Virus record (IMG/VR): IMGVR_UViG_3300007734_000988
Location: 1 to 36,345 of that record
DNA: 36,345 nucleotides
Source of the DNA: a virus
Reading direction: 5' to 3' (one strand)
Numbering within the stretch: position 1 is the stretch's first letter; each line of letters starts with the position of its first letter. This document shows positions 1 to 8,258 of the stretch, piece by piece. Made by a program: the position numbers and the translations under genes. Below the pieces are notes generated by a model. The model was not told the origin of the DNA. It saw only the letters and a program-made list of their open reading frames with translations, and ran no database searches.

Positions 1-14
1 GGGCGGGACGCTCC

Positions 15-60
15 GTCAACGACAACTATTTCTCCTTTCAGCGACAACTATAATTCCCCA
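15..60. repeat. IS21-type terminal repeats (istB-side end of the element)
   Basis: Two direct copies of CGACAACTAT (20-29 and 42-51), 22 bases apart, lie just beyond the 3' side of istB. IS21-family elements carry multiple short repeats of this kind at their ends, where IstA binds. The outer tip is near or beyond the window edge. No matching inverted copy was seen at the istA side, in line with the loss of that end. Confidence 0.6.
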
Positions 61-98
61 GTGGGCATGAGGTGTTTGGCTTGCGGGTGGTGAGGATT

Positions 99-165
99 GC
101 CCCTGGCTGGTGGAGTGGAGCCAGGCGGGCGTAGCCCGACTGGCGGAACGGAACCAGCCAGGGGC
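99..165. repeat. 13-bp inverted repeat downstream of istB
   Basis: GCCCCTGGCTGGT (99-111) is the reverse complement of ACCAGCCAGGGGC (153-165). A smaller GCGGGCGTAGCCCG hairpin lies in the loop. It follows the istB stop and could form a strong RNA stem that ends or stabilises the IS transcript. There is no clear U-tract, so calling it a terminator is only a suggestion. Confidence 0.5.
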
Positions 166-174
166 TGGCGAACT

Positions 175-924
175 TCACGCGCTCTGCCGGATCTTGGCTT
201 TCTGCGCCCGCACACTCTCGCCATCGAACTCCAGGATCGTCGCGTGATGCACCAACCGGTCAATCGCCGCCAGCGTCGTCAGCGGGTCTTTGAAGATCTG
301 GTCCCACTTCGAGAACACTAGGTTGCTGGTGATCATCACGCTGCGCCGCTCGTAGCGCTCCGCCAGGAACGTGAAGAGCACTTCCATCTCCTCCCGGTCT
401 TGCTGCACATACCCAATGTCGTCGAGCACCACGACGGCATACCGGTCCAGCTTCTTGAGTGCGGCCTCCAGCTTCAGCGCTTTCTTCGCGTTCAGGAGCT
501 GCTGCACCAGCTTGAAGGTCGGTGTGAAGAGCACGGTCAGCCCGTGCCGCAGGATCAACTCCCGTCCCAGCGCGGCCACGAAGTGCGTCTTGCCCCGGCC
601 CGGCAGCCCAAAGGCCAACAGGTTCTCCCCGCGCTCGACAAAGCCCCCGTCCAGCAGCGTGGGTAATTGTCGCCGGATCTTGGCCGACAGCAATGACTCG
701 TCGAGATTGCCCAGGCTCTTGCCGTCCGGCAGGCCGGACTGTTTGAGCAGGCGGGCCACGCGCCGTTGTCGGCGTTCCTCCGCCTCGCTCTCGCAGAGGT
801 GTTGCAGGAACTTGCGGTAGCCCCAGTGGTCCGCTTCCGCGCTCTTCATCGTCGCGGCGTAAATCCCCGCCATCGTGGTCAGGTTGAAGCTGCGCAGCAG
901 CCCCGGCAGCGGGTCATGCGACAT
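175..924 (-). CDS. istB: IS21-family transposition helper ATPase IstB
   Basis: 249-residue AAA+ ATPase that partners the IstA transposase in target selection of IS21-family elements. The order is an N-terminal helical region, then Walker A GLPGRGKT (about 106-113), Walker B VVVLDD (about 164-169), and a sensor-like ITSN segment near residue 198. The length fits the family (about 240-260). The start at 924 is preferred because it overlaps the istA stop by 11 bases, the usual translational coupling in IS21; an in-frame start at 954 is also possible. The gene appears intact, unlike its partner istA. Confidence 0.93.
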   Translation of the reverse strand: MSHDPLPGLLRSFNLTTMAGIYAATMKSAEADHWGYRKFLQHLCESEAEERRQRRVARLLKQSGLPDGKSLGNLDESLLSAKIRRQLPTLLDGGFVERGENLLAFGLPGRGKTHFVAALGRELILRHGLTVLFTPTFKLVQQLLNAKKALKLEAALKKLDRYAVVVLDDIGYVQQDREEMEVLFTFLAERYERRSVMITSNLVFSKWDQIFKDPLTTLAAIDRLVHHATILEFDGESVRAQKAKIRQSA

Positions 925-2263
925 GCGCCACCTCCCCGCCCAGCAGGGCGTCATACACCGCCAGGTTCACGGGCGCTTCCACCAGCGTCACCACCAGCGA
1001 GGGACACAGGAACTGCCGCACACTCTCCGTGCGCCACGGGGGCACCGCCGCGCCCACCAGTTCGCTCAACCGCCCCGCCACCGCACTGCTGCCCAGCTCC
1101 GCCGTCAGCTTGAGCAGGCGCAGATACTCCAGTTCGCCCGGTCGCTGCCCGTGGTCGCGCACCAGCTTGTCGTGCGCCGCCCGATACGTTGCATCGGGAA
1201 AGAGTTCCTCCCGGTGCCGATACCGCGCAAACGCCCCGGGCTTGCGCAGCAATGCCTGGATGATGTGCCGGTAATCAATCACCGCCTGGCGATCCCGGGA
1301 GCGCGGCAACTCGGCCACCTGCTCGGGGCCGTGATACACGACCACCTGCTGCTCGCTCACCCGCACCCGCAGCCGTCGCCCGATGAACCGCGCCGGCACC
1401 GAATAGGTCACTTGCTTGACCCGGATCGTGCTGTGGCTGCTCACCCGGCAGTCCACCTCGTCATACTCGCAGAGCCGCGTGGGCGGCAGTTCCTTCATCA
1501 CGGCCAGTTCCTCCGCCACCTTCGCACGCCGCCCCTGATTGGCCCGCAGCAGCACGTCCTCGACGAACCGGTCGTAGTCCCCCTCGCTCGCAAAGTCCCG
1601 GGACCCGCGCAGCAAGAGATGCTGCAAGAGCCGCTGCTTCAAGTGCCCGTTGTGTGACTCGACATCCCCGTTCTGGTTCGGGCACTGAATGCCGATGGTC
1701 CGCGGCACCAGCCCGTAATGTTCCACCAGCGAGAGAAACTCGGTGTTAAACGCCCGCTTGCCCCCGACGCTGATCTGGTGCGTCGCCGCGCTGCTGTTGT
1801 CGATCTGCAACTGCCCCGGCACCTTGCCCAGCCGGTGCAGCGCCGCCTGCAACCCCTGCCGCACCGAGAGCAGCGACTCCGACTGGCACCGCGTCGCCCA
1901 TTGCCAGTTGGAATACGGCAGCACCGCCTGGCACAGCAGATGATCCAGCGGCTTGCCGGCGATGGTCACGCCCAGCTCCTTGGCATGCGTCCAGTCCACC
2001 TGCATCACCTCGCCCGGACGATGTTCCTGCGCGAAGATCACCTCGGGATCCGGCCCGTGTTCCAGCCGCCACTGCCGCACCCGCCGCTGAAACGTCCGCA
2101 ACTGCCCCGCCTGAATCGCCGCCCCCGCCGTCTCCAGCAGGTGCTCAAACAACGCCCTTGCCTCCAGCTCGGGTGCCGACTTCAAATACCCCTCCGCCAG
2201 GGACCACGCCGCGCCCAGCGGATCCGTCCGCGTGCGCCACGTGCGCGGCCCACGCGCCGCCAA
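914..2263 (-). pseudogene. istA: IS21-family transposase IstA, N-terminus missing
   Basis: The reading frame encodes the DDE (RNase H-fold) integrase core of IstA: Asp in VMQVDWTHAKE, Asp in LQIDNSSAA, and Glu in NGDVESHNGHLK, followed by the beta-barrel/C-terminal region. Recognisable similarity begins at about RTWRTRTDPLGAAW (near 2240). The first 70 or so residues, which normally carry the helix-turn-helix that binds the IS ends, are absent. The frame stays open back to 2623, but that part is only the antisense-like shadow of the tail gene at 2379-2801. The element is therefore 5'-truncated against prophage DNA and probably cannot move by itself, although IstB is intact. Confidence 0.82.
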
Positions 2264-2378
2264 CACCACCGCGCAGCCGCGAGAAACGGCGGAAAAGGGT
2301 CGCGGGAAAGGCGGAAATGGGTGGTTTCCGGTAGAGGCGACGGGCGCGGGAAAAGGGTGCGGCGGCGGCGCGGCGGGG
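2264..2378. other. Junction between truncated IS21 and prophage late end
   Basis: About 115 bases between the last phage gene and recognisable istA. The DNA is rich in purine/pyrimidine-skewed GGCGG and GGAAA runs. I see no gene, no IS terminal repeat and no clear target-site duplication. The phage end, if complete, should lie here, but I cannot identify it. Confidence 0.4.
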
Positions 2379-2801
2379 CTACGGCGGCGGGGCGGCGGGG
2401 AGGGCGCGGAGCCAGCGCGGCGGGTCGTCCGGGCACTGCTCGGTGGGGAGCCAGAGTTTGACCTCGTCACAGCCGCAGAGGGCGCAGTGGTGGCGGGTGC
2501 GGGTGCGGGTGTAAAAAGGGCAGTCCAGGCAGACGGATTCGCGGGCGAAATAGTCCGCCTGCGGGAGGACGGGGAAACCCTCGCTGGCCCAGCGCGCGAA
2601 GGCGGTAAAAACGCTCTTCCCACGCTCGGGCAGGGAGGGGGTAAATTTGTCGGTCAAGGCGGCGAAAATCTCGTCTTCAAATTCGACGATCTCGTGGGGC
2701 GGTTGGCCGACCAGTTTCCCCGCGGAAAGCAGCTCCAAAAGATAGCCCTCCGGGCGGTGATCCGCGAGGGCGTGGAGGGAGGTGAGCGGGACGCGTTTCA
2801 T
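2379..2801 (-). CDS. Small tail-region protein with C-terminal zinc ribbon
   Basis: 140 residues. The C-terminal third has a cysteine cluster C91-x2-C94, C106-x2-C109-x-C111 and C123, spaced as in a zinc ribbon (CLDCPFY, CALCGCDEVKLW, EQCP). The first 80 residues resemble no family I know. It is the last gene of the late operon and its ATG overlaps the stop of the upstream tail protein by four bases, so it is translationally coupled. Similar Cys-rich small proteins occur at the distal end of tail modules in other phages, so a tail-tip or assembly role is inferred. The following DNA belongs to the IS21 junction, so nothing shows whether further phage genes were lost. Confidence 0.65.
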   Translation of the reverse strand: MKRVPLTSLHALADHRPEGYLLELLSAGKLVGQPPHEIVEFEDEIFAALTDKFTPSLPERGKSVFTAFARWASEGFPVLPQADYFARESVCLDCPFYTRTRTRHHCALCGCDEVKLWLPTEQCPDDPPRWLRALPAAPPP

Positions 2802-3565
2802 GGGGCGATAGAGAGTCCGCCGCCGCAGCCGCAGCTTCCGCAATACTCAACGCCGTTGATCGTAACGCACCATCCGGAGATTGTTCCGGTTAAGCCACCG
2901 GTGAAGCTCGCCGCCAAAAGCCAAAGCCTTGAAAATCCACCGACATTTATCGTCGCCGCTGGAAGAGTTTTTGGCGGCGTAGCAAAATTAAGCGGGCTCT
3001 CGTCTGAACCGTTCCACGCAAAACCTTGCGTAAAAAACCATCGAAAGACTCCATTAACCTTTTGAAAATTCGTCGAGGCTTGGTTTGGTGCCTGGCCAAC
3101 ATACGGCTGAACACTGACTGGCCTGGTGGAATACAAGTTGGTTCCGGTAACGGTGTAATCGGAAGGGGTAACGCAGACGTCCGCAACCGGGGTGCGGGAG
3201 TAGAACGATGGATGGTAAGTTGTTCCGCTTACGATTTCTCCGTTTTTAGAAACGCGCTCGCCGGACGGGTCGAATATCACGTTGACTCCGTCCAGCGCGC
3301 CCACCCCGCCTGCATTCGACAAGAGACAGGCGGCGTCAACATGAGACTGGAGGTCGCTCGTGAAAATCAGTTCAAGGCTGTTCGCCTGCGGAAACGTGAT
3401 GCCAAATACGCGGACGCGGGATGGGGCGACAAACCGCGCTGAGAGCGGGAGAGCAACATAAGAAAGGTATGGCGTTCCCTTCTTGTTGCCCGGCGAAGTT
3501 CCCGCGCCCAGAAAGTTAATGGCGGTGGAATCGAGGGGGCACGGCGGGAAAAGGTTCACGCTCAT
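2798..3565 (-). CDS. Tail-tip/baseplate-associated protein, unknown
   Basis: 255 residues, probably a beta-rich structural protein of the tail tip. No catalytic motif is visible. The C-terminus is Gly/Cys-rich (YCGSCGCGGG), which may bind metal or form disulfides. The start overlaps the stop of the large hub protein by four bases and the stop overlaps the next start, so it belongs to a tight tail cassette. Its DNA is clearly less GC-rich, with more A/T third positions, than the flanking phage genes. That suggests a recently exchanged module, as is usual for host-contact tail genes. Function is assigned by position only. Confidence 0.65.
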   Translation of the reverse strand: MSVNLFPPCPLDSTAINFLGAGTSPGNKKGTPYLSYVALPLSARFVAPSRVRVFGITFPQANSLELIFTSDLQSHVDAACLLSNAGGVGALDGVNVIFDPSGERVSKNGEIVSGTTYHPSFYSRTPVADVCVTPSDYTVTGTNLYSTRPVSVQPYVGQAPNQASTNFQKVNGVFRWFFTQGFAWNGSDESPLNFATPPKTLPAATINVGGFSRLWLLAASFTGGLTGTISGWCVTINGVEYCGSCGCGGGLSIAP

Positions 3566-5700
3566 CTTACGGCGGTGTAAAGGGAATCAGCCGCCTTGGT
3601 CACGTTGCCGACGCACGGGGCGATCGGCTTGATTTCCATCACGTCCGTGGGCAACGCAAGTTTGGTGATGTCCAGGATGATCCGCCGGCCGGTGGCCACG
3701 CCGGCGGAGTTGACCACGCCGTCGTCGATCTGGAGGGTTTTGGCGACCGAGTCCACGATGAACCGGAACCCCTCTCCTCTCACGGTCAGCTTGGAATGCA
3801 GCGCGACCTGTTTGATGCCGCCGTCGCGCCCTGGGGTGGCCGTGAGGTTGGTGCCGGCGCTGGTGGCCAGTCCGCTTTGCTGGGTGGCGGGGTTGGTCCA
3901 CCGCCTCCGGACGCGGTTGAAGTGGAGGAGATCGTTGAGCGATCGGATGTCAAGCTGCCGGCAGAATCCAAAGCGCACGGAGACGCGACGGGTGCGGATG
4001 TCGGTACTGACGGACTGCACCAGCGCGCGGACGGTGGCGAGGGCGTCCTCTCCGTCGGTGAAGTTCAGCACGTCACCCATTTTGAACTGTTCCAAGTCGC
4101 CGTCAGTGTAGTCAAAGGACCCTTCCGCCTGGGGCTCGCTCAGGCTCGCATATATATATGCAGCCAGGCCGGTGGGGACGGCCTCGCCTTCCTCGGCCGA
4201 TTCCAGGGTGGCGTAGGTGTCGCTGGGGAGGTTGGTGAGCGTGGCCTCGCAGCGCAGTTCCTCGGCGAGGACGTGCTCGGCCGGTTTGGTGTCGATGTCG
4301 GCGGGGTTTTTGTGAAAATCGTAGCTGGCCTGGGCGGTGATGAACACTCGGCGAGTCTGTTGAGTTTCGGGCAACATCCACGGAAAAATGTCCCCGGCCA
4401 GCAGCTCCAGCGTCATGGCTTCACGGTCCAGGTCGGGGACCGGCTCAAAAGTCTCGTTACCATCACCATCGAGGACCGGCTCACCGCCGAGGTAGTAGGT
4501 GGGGTTGCCGTCGCCGTCCAGCACTGGCTCACCGCCGGCGTAATAGGTTGGCTGGCCGCCACCATCGAGCACGGGATCGCCATTGCCGTCCAGGATTGGA
4601 TCGCCGGCCAGGTGCAGGATGGGATCGCCGGGCTCGTGCAGGATTTTTTGCTCGACCGAGACTTCAGAGATTTTCAGGTTGCGCACGCGCTGGCTGGCCA
4701 GATCGGGCCGGCGGTTCTTGGCCTTCCACCACTTTAGCCGGGCCGCATTGGTTGGCTCATCTGGGCCGGCGGGATCATCCTGATGATCGGCGCGGAAGAT
4801 GCCGGTTGTGATGGTGCTGTAAACATTGGAGATGTTCGAGCCGGCGAGGTTGATGGTGGCGCTCAAGGCACCGTCCTCGTAGCCGGTGGCGCCGGGCGGG
4901 GCGATCTGCTGGATCAGCTCGGTCTGGGCCGCGCCGTCCACCACGTTGACGCGCTCGAAGAAGGCGGCCACGCAGGTGGGTACGAGGTCGTCGCGAATGA
5001 CGTATTGGAAGTTGTCGAGCTGCGGATCGAGGAGGCTGACGGTTTGCGCGGTGAGGCTGGTGCGGCGGCGGACGTGAATGGTGGGCGGGGTGGTCGCGTA
5101 GTCAAAATACGCTACGAAATCGGGCGAGCGATCAAGGCATTGGCGGAGGGCGGTGGCGCAGAAAAGGTCGGTCTTCTCGTCGATCGGCAGCCAGAGGGCC
5201 GGCTCGATGGTGCCGATCTGGAGCGGCGCACCGGCGAGGATGGCGCAGTTGAGGATGTCCGCGATCTGGAATCCGGTGTGCTGGTAGGCGCCAGTGAGTT
5301 CGCGCACGCCGAGGAAGACATGGGTGGTTTTGTAAAAGGATCCGCCGGACTTCCAGGTCTGGGTGAAGGGAATTTTCTCCAGCCAGTCCCAGGGCCCGGC
5401 GAAGTCGTAGGAGCGCGCGCGGGCTTTGGAGCTGAGGGCGTGGGGGGCGGTGATGCGACGGCCGTGAAAGGTGGTGGTGCCATCAAACCAGGCGGTGACG
5501 TTGGCGCGGGTCTCGTAAACGCGGTCCTGTTTGAGGGTGATGACGCCGCCGGAGGGGAAGATGGGCGCAATGGTCCGCGCACCGGGGGCGGCGTGGAGGC
5601 GGAGGGTGTCGGTGACGAGGGAGGTGCGGGTGTGGGAGGCCTCGATGAGGCCCCATTGGTGGAGGGATTTTTCAACGCCGAGATAGGTGAGGGTGGTCAA
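3562..5700 (-). CDS. Large tail hub/tip protein with DG-rich tandem repeats
   Basis: 712 residues directly downstream of the tape measure gene, the usual place for the distal tail/hub protein of siphophages. Residues 1-340 and 425-712 look globular and beta-rich. Residues about 357-420 contain tandem copies of a GGEPVLDGDGNPTYY-like unit, shortened at the start to GDPIL units, with DxDGN loops that could bind calcium. The only well-placed start is TTG at 5700; no ATG lies nearby. The 41 bases between this start and the tape measure stop are almost entirely heptamer repeats, with no Shine-Dalgarno sequence. The repeat block is likely a flexible or length-variable insertion. Confidence 0.72.
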   Translation of the reverse strand: MTTLTYLGVEKSLHQWGLIEASHTRTSLVTDTLRLHAAPGARTIAPIFPSGGVITLKQDRVYETRANVTAWFDGTTTFHGRRITAPHALSSKARARSYDFAGPWDWLEKIPFTQTWKSGGSFYKTTHVFLGVRELTGAYQHTGFQIADILNCAILAGAPLQIGTIEPALWLPIDEKTDLFCATALRQCLDRSPDFVAYFDYATTPPTIHVRRRTSLTAQTVSLLDPQLDNFQYVIRDDLVPTCVAAFFERVNVVDGAAQTELIQQIAPPGATGYEDGALSATINLAGSNISNVYSTITTGIFRADHQDDPAGPDEPTNAARLKWWKAKNRRPDLASQRVRNLKISEVSVEQKILHEPGDPILHLAGDPILDGNGDPVLDGGGQPTYYAGGEPVLDGDGNPTYYLGGEPVLDGDGNETFEPVPDLDREAMTLELLAGDIFPWMLPETQQTRRVFITAQASYDFHKNPADIDTKPAEHVLAEELRCEATLTNLPSDTYATLESAEEGEAVPTGLAAYIYASLSEPQAEGSFDYTDGDLEQFKMGDVLNFTDGEDALATVRALVQSVSTDIRTRRVSVRFGFCRQLDIRSLNDLLHFNRVRRRWTNPATQQSGLATSAGTNLTATPGRDGGIKQVALHSKLTVRGEGFRFIVDSVAKTLQIDDGVVNSAGVATGRRIILDITKLALPTDVMEIKPIAPCVGNVTKAADSLYTAVR
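4446..4635 (-). repeat. Tandem repeat block inside tail hub gene
   Basis: Degenerate tandem units encode GDPIL, GDPVLDGGG and GGEPVLDGDGN segments at residues about 357-420. The last two units are nearly identical in DNA and protein and are about 16 codons long; earlier ones are shorter. Such arrays expand and contract by slippage. Confidence 0.75.
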
Positions 5701-5741
5701 GGCGGGTTGAGGGTTGAGAGTTGAAAGTTGAGAGTTGAGAG
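5701..5741. repeat. Heptamer array between tape measure and hub genes
   Basis: On the minus strand this junction reads as successive heptamers CTCTCAA, CTCTCAA, CTTTCAA, CTCTCAA and CCCTCAA, filling almost the whole gap between a stop codon and a TTG start. It is the clearest example of a heptamer family that recurs at many gene junctions here. Confidence 0.85.
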
Positions 5742-7748
5742 TCAGTCCTTGCGGAGGGTGCCGCCGGTAAGTTCCTCGTTACGGCGGATCTCGTCCATGA
5801 TGATCGCGATCAACCGCGCGTCCTTCTCGGCCATGGCGCGGGCCAGCCGCTCAAAGGCGGTGGCGACGGGATCAGGGCCGGAGACGGCGGGCGCGGTGGG
5901 CACGCCCGCGACGCCGCGCACGCCGGGCGCGCCGATGGGTTCGTTTCCGAAGGCGAAGTCGCCACCGGCCTTGATGACGGCCGCCTGGGTGGAGGCTTCA
6001 CGCGTTCGGTCTGTGACCGCCTTTACGGCCGCGCTGCGCTCGCGGCGGTTCACCTCGCCGCGCACGATGTCACCGTGGGCGGGCAGGTTGGCTTCGTTGG
6101 CTTTTTGGATCGCGGCGAGCCGGGCAGCTTCATCCGCCTGCGTGGCCTCGGCGGCGGCGAGCGGCTGGCCATCCACCAGGCCCTTGCCGGCGGCGGCGGC
6201 CTTGCTTTCGTTCCGCGTCTTCTGGTCGCGGAGAAGTTTTTGCTGGGTCTCGGCCAGCTCGGTGCGGAGCTCGTAGGCCCGGCTGCCGACGAGCGCCTGT
6301 CCGCGATCTGATGTAACGGATGCCTGAATTTTTTTGATGGCGGCCTTGTCCTCATCTACCATCCGCTGCATGGCGGCGGCGGGTTCGACCAGTTCCTTTT
6401 GTTCCTTTCGGGCCTGGGCGATTTTCGGGGCGCGCTCATTGACGCTTTCTGCGAGGTCTCCCTCCTGGCCGAGGGCGAAGTTGATGGCGTCCTGCGCAGC
6501 TTTTTGTTTGGCCTCCGACAGCGCATCCGCCTGGCGGTGCAGCTCGTCGGCGATCTCTTTTTGGAGCGTCGCCTTGCGCTCGAGGTAAGCAATTTCATCG
6601 TCGGGATTTTGCGCTTTCCAGATTTCCAGCTCGGCCAGGGCAAGGGCGTTTTCGGCGGTGGCAAGGGCGGCGACGTGGGCGGCGGCGTCATCGAGGTCGG
6701 TGACGAGCTTTTGCAGGTTGGTGCTGGAGGCGGCGGCGGCAGTGCCGATGCCGGTGAGCACGGCGTCCAGCTTCGCCTTTTGACCGGCGAGTTCCTCGCC
6801 ACTCTCCTTGGTTTTTGTCAACGCGTTGGCCATGCCGTCGAGTTTCTTGGTGGTGCCGCCGGTGACTTCCGCCCACCAGGCGAAAGTGCGGGCGAGGCCG
6901 CCGACGACGCCACCCGTCTCCTGGCCGTCGTTGATGAAGCGGCCGATGTTTTCGAGGACGTTGCCGAGCTGGAGTTTCATCTGCGCCCAGTGGCCGTTCA
7001 AACTTTGGGCGCGGGCCTCGAGCTGGCCGCCGCCGCGCTGGGCGAGGTCCTCCATGAGGGTGGCCATCTTCTCAGTCTGGGTGCCGGCCTCGCTCACCAC
7101 GATGCCGTAGCGGGAGAACATGGTGAAGTTTCCCTGCATGGCTTTGCTCACGGCGGCGGCGGCGCTCTCGACGTCACCGCCCATGATGCCGGCGAGATTC
7201 TTCACCGCCTCGGTGTATTGTTCGATCTGGTCCGGGTTCGCACCGAATTGCGTGAGGCGGGTGAGGACGTCGAGCCATTTTTCACCGGAGATGGCGGTCT
7301 TGGTTTCCAGTTCGTCAGCGAGGGCGGCGTATTTTTCGCGCGTGGCATCGGTCAGGAGCTGGTTTTGGGCGAGGGCGGCGTCGAGTTTGAAAACACTCTC
7401 CTGGTTGGCGGCGAATTCCTCGCGGGCCTTGGCCATGACGCCGATCAGCGCGGAAAAGCCGGCGACGGCCGCGCCGACGGGCGTGGCCAGGGCGGAGAGG
7501 ACAGATCCAACACCGGGAATGCTGGAGGCGGCGTCCTTGAGGCCGCCGAAAAAGCCGCCGCCGGCGGGGCCGGTGGAGTTTTTCATGCGCGCCTGGAGCG
7601 CGGCGAGTTTGGCCTCGGCCTCCTTGGAGGAATCGCCCAGGGCCTTGAGCTTGCCGATCTCGCGCTGGAGGGCGTCCTCGGCGGCTTTCGCGCCGGCCAG
7701 TTCGGCCTTGGTTTTGAAGACGAGTTCCTGGACGAGGGGGGCGCTCAT
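5742..7748 (-). CDS. Tail tape measure protein
   Basis: 668 residues. Features of a tape measure are an N-terminal helical/coiled segment (KAELAGAKAAEDALQREI), a Gly/Ala-rich hydrophobic stretch at about residues 75-110 (GVGSVLSALATPVGAAVAGF), the conserved tape-measure region with ETKTAISGEKWLDVL and AMQGNFTMFSRYGI, and a long Ala/Glu/Lys coiled-coil C-terminal half. It sets tail length and occupies the tube lumen. If helical throughout, 668 residues would give a tail of roughly 100 nm. The start at 7748 overlaps the stop of the upstream small membrane protein by four bases. Coding capacity upstream of 7748 in the same frame is a shadow of that small gene. Confidence 0.87.
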   Translation of the reverse strand: MSAPLVQELVFKTKAELAGAKAAEDALQREIGKLKALGDSSKEAEAKLAALQARMKNSTGPAGGGFFGGLKDAASSIPGVGSVLSALATPVGAAVAGFSALIGVMAKAREEFAANQESVFKLDAALAQNQLLTDATREKYAALADELETKTAISGEKWLDVLTRLTQFGANPDQIEQYTEAVKNLAGIMGGDVESAAAAVSKAMQGNFTMFSRYGIVVSEAGTQTEKMATLMEDLAQRGGGQLEARAQSLNGHWAQMKLQLGNVLENIGRFINDGQETGGVVGGLARTFAWWAEVTGGTTKKLDGMANALTKTKESGEELAGQKAKLDAVLTGIGTAAAASSTNLQKLVTDLDDAAAHVAALATAENALALAELEIWKAQNPDDEIAYLERKATLQKEIADELHRQADALSEAKQKAAQDAINFALGQEGDLAESVNERAPKIAQARKEQKELVEPAAAMQRMVDEDKAAIKKIQASVTSDRGQALVGSRAYELRTELAETQQKLLRDQKTRNESKAAAAGKGLVDGQPLAAAEATQADEAARLAAIQKANEANLPAHGDIVRGEVNRRERSAAVKAVTDRTREASTQAAVIKAGGDFAFGNEPIGAPGVRGVAGVPTAPAVSGPDPVATAFERLARAMAEKDARLIAIIMDEIRRNEELTGGTLRKD

Positions 7749-7933
7749 GGGTGAGGGGGAACGCGGGCGAACGGTTTTGCGAGGCGCTCCATTTCGCGCA
7801 GGCGGCGGCAGCGGCGATCGCGGACGTGGCCGGTGATGACCGAGGCCACGGCCAGCGCCACGGGCGCGGCGAGGTAAACGATGAAGAGCGTGCCGGCGAT
7901 GGCGGCGAGGGCGGTGAGAACGAAAGGGTTCAT
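7745..7933 (-). CDS. Small membrane protein upstream of tape measure
   Basis: 62 residues with one long hydrophobic span (residues about 4-35, FVLTALAAIAGTLFIVYLAA) followed by a basic, Arg-rich tail (HVRDRRCRRLREMERLAK). The topology predicts a single-pass or hairpin inner-membrane protein with a cytoplasmic positive end. No family was recognised. It is translationally coupled to the tape measure gene. With the lipoprotein just upstream (8009-8224), it could form a membrane-linked pair, for example in lysis or superinfection control; this is inference from position and topology. Confidence 0.6.
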   Translation of the reverse strand: MNPFVLTALAAIAGTLFIVYLAAPVALAVASVITGHVRDRRCRRLREMERLAKPFARVPPHP

Positions 7934-7943
7934 GTTTGTTTCC

Positions 7944-7990
7944 CCCCCCGGCCCTCTCTCCCACAGTCGCGGGAAGAGGGAGGAGAGCGC
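7944..7990. repeat. Divergent copy of the CCGGCCCTCTCCC hairpin repeat
   Basis: The gap between the small membrane protein and the lipoprotein holds a degraded relative of the repeat seen at 11939, 15814, 18131 and 27426. CCCGGCCCTCTC is retained, with a longer loop before GAAGAGGGAGGAGAG. It forms an imperfect hairpin. Confidence 0.6.
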
Positions 7991-8008
7991 GGGTGCGCGG
8001 GCGGTCGG

Positions 8009-8224
8009 TTATTGGCCCACGGAGATCCCGCCATCAGCGGAAACTTTGTGTGCGGCGGTGTTGGTGGTCGGCGAGGTGCGGCTGATCTCCACCGTGCCGT
8101 AGATGGTGGTGATGCGCATGTGGGCGGTGGCCGGGTCCTTGGCAAGGGCGCGAATGAGGGATGAGTTGACGCAGCCGGAGGCGGCGAGGGCGAGAAGGGC
8201 GCAGAGGATGAAGGTTTTTTTCAT
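8009..8224 (-). CDS. Small lipoprotein
   Basis: 71 residues. A classic lipoprotein signal (MKKTFILCALLALAASGC) places the lipidated Cys at residue 18, leaving a mature chain of 54 residues. It has no transmembrane segment beyond the signal and no family I recognise. It lies between the fibre and the membrane protein preceding the tape measure. A lipoprotein within a tail operon could be an outer-membrane spanin subunit, a receptor-masking exclusion protein, or cargo. Position and size do not decide among these. Confidence 0.7.
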   Translation of the reverse strand: MKKTFILCALLALAASGCVNSSLIRALAKDPATAHMRITTIYGTVEISRTSPTTNTAAHKVSADGGISVGQ

Positions 8225-8258
8225 GGTGTTTTTTTTGGTTGGGGGTTGAGGGTTTCGA

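Noticed and set aside
2232-3065. Long plus-strand frames opposite the minus-strand genes (here and at 6399-7754, 20909-23242, 31122-33305)
   Set aside because: High-GC DNA leaves antisense frames open. Their translations are Gly/Ala/Arg-rich without domains and they mirror well-supported genes.
4148-4161. GCATATATATATGC palindrome
   Set aside because: A perfect 14-bp AT run inside the hub gene. It encodes a normal AAYIYAS segment and has no neighbour suggesting control; simple-sequence chance is likely.
5701-5741. Possible CRISPR array
   Set aside because: The units are seven bases long and adjacent, with no spacers; it is a tandem heptamer array. No Cas gene is present anywhere in the window.
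7745-8224. Classical inner/outer spanin pair
   Set aside because: A small membrane protein and a lipoprotein are adjacent, but they are not nested or overlapping, the membrane protein lacks a periplasmic coiled coil, and both lie by the tape measure instead of the holin. Left as unassigned.
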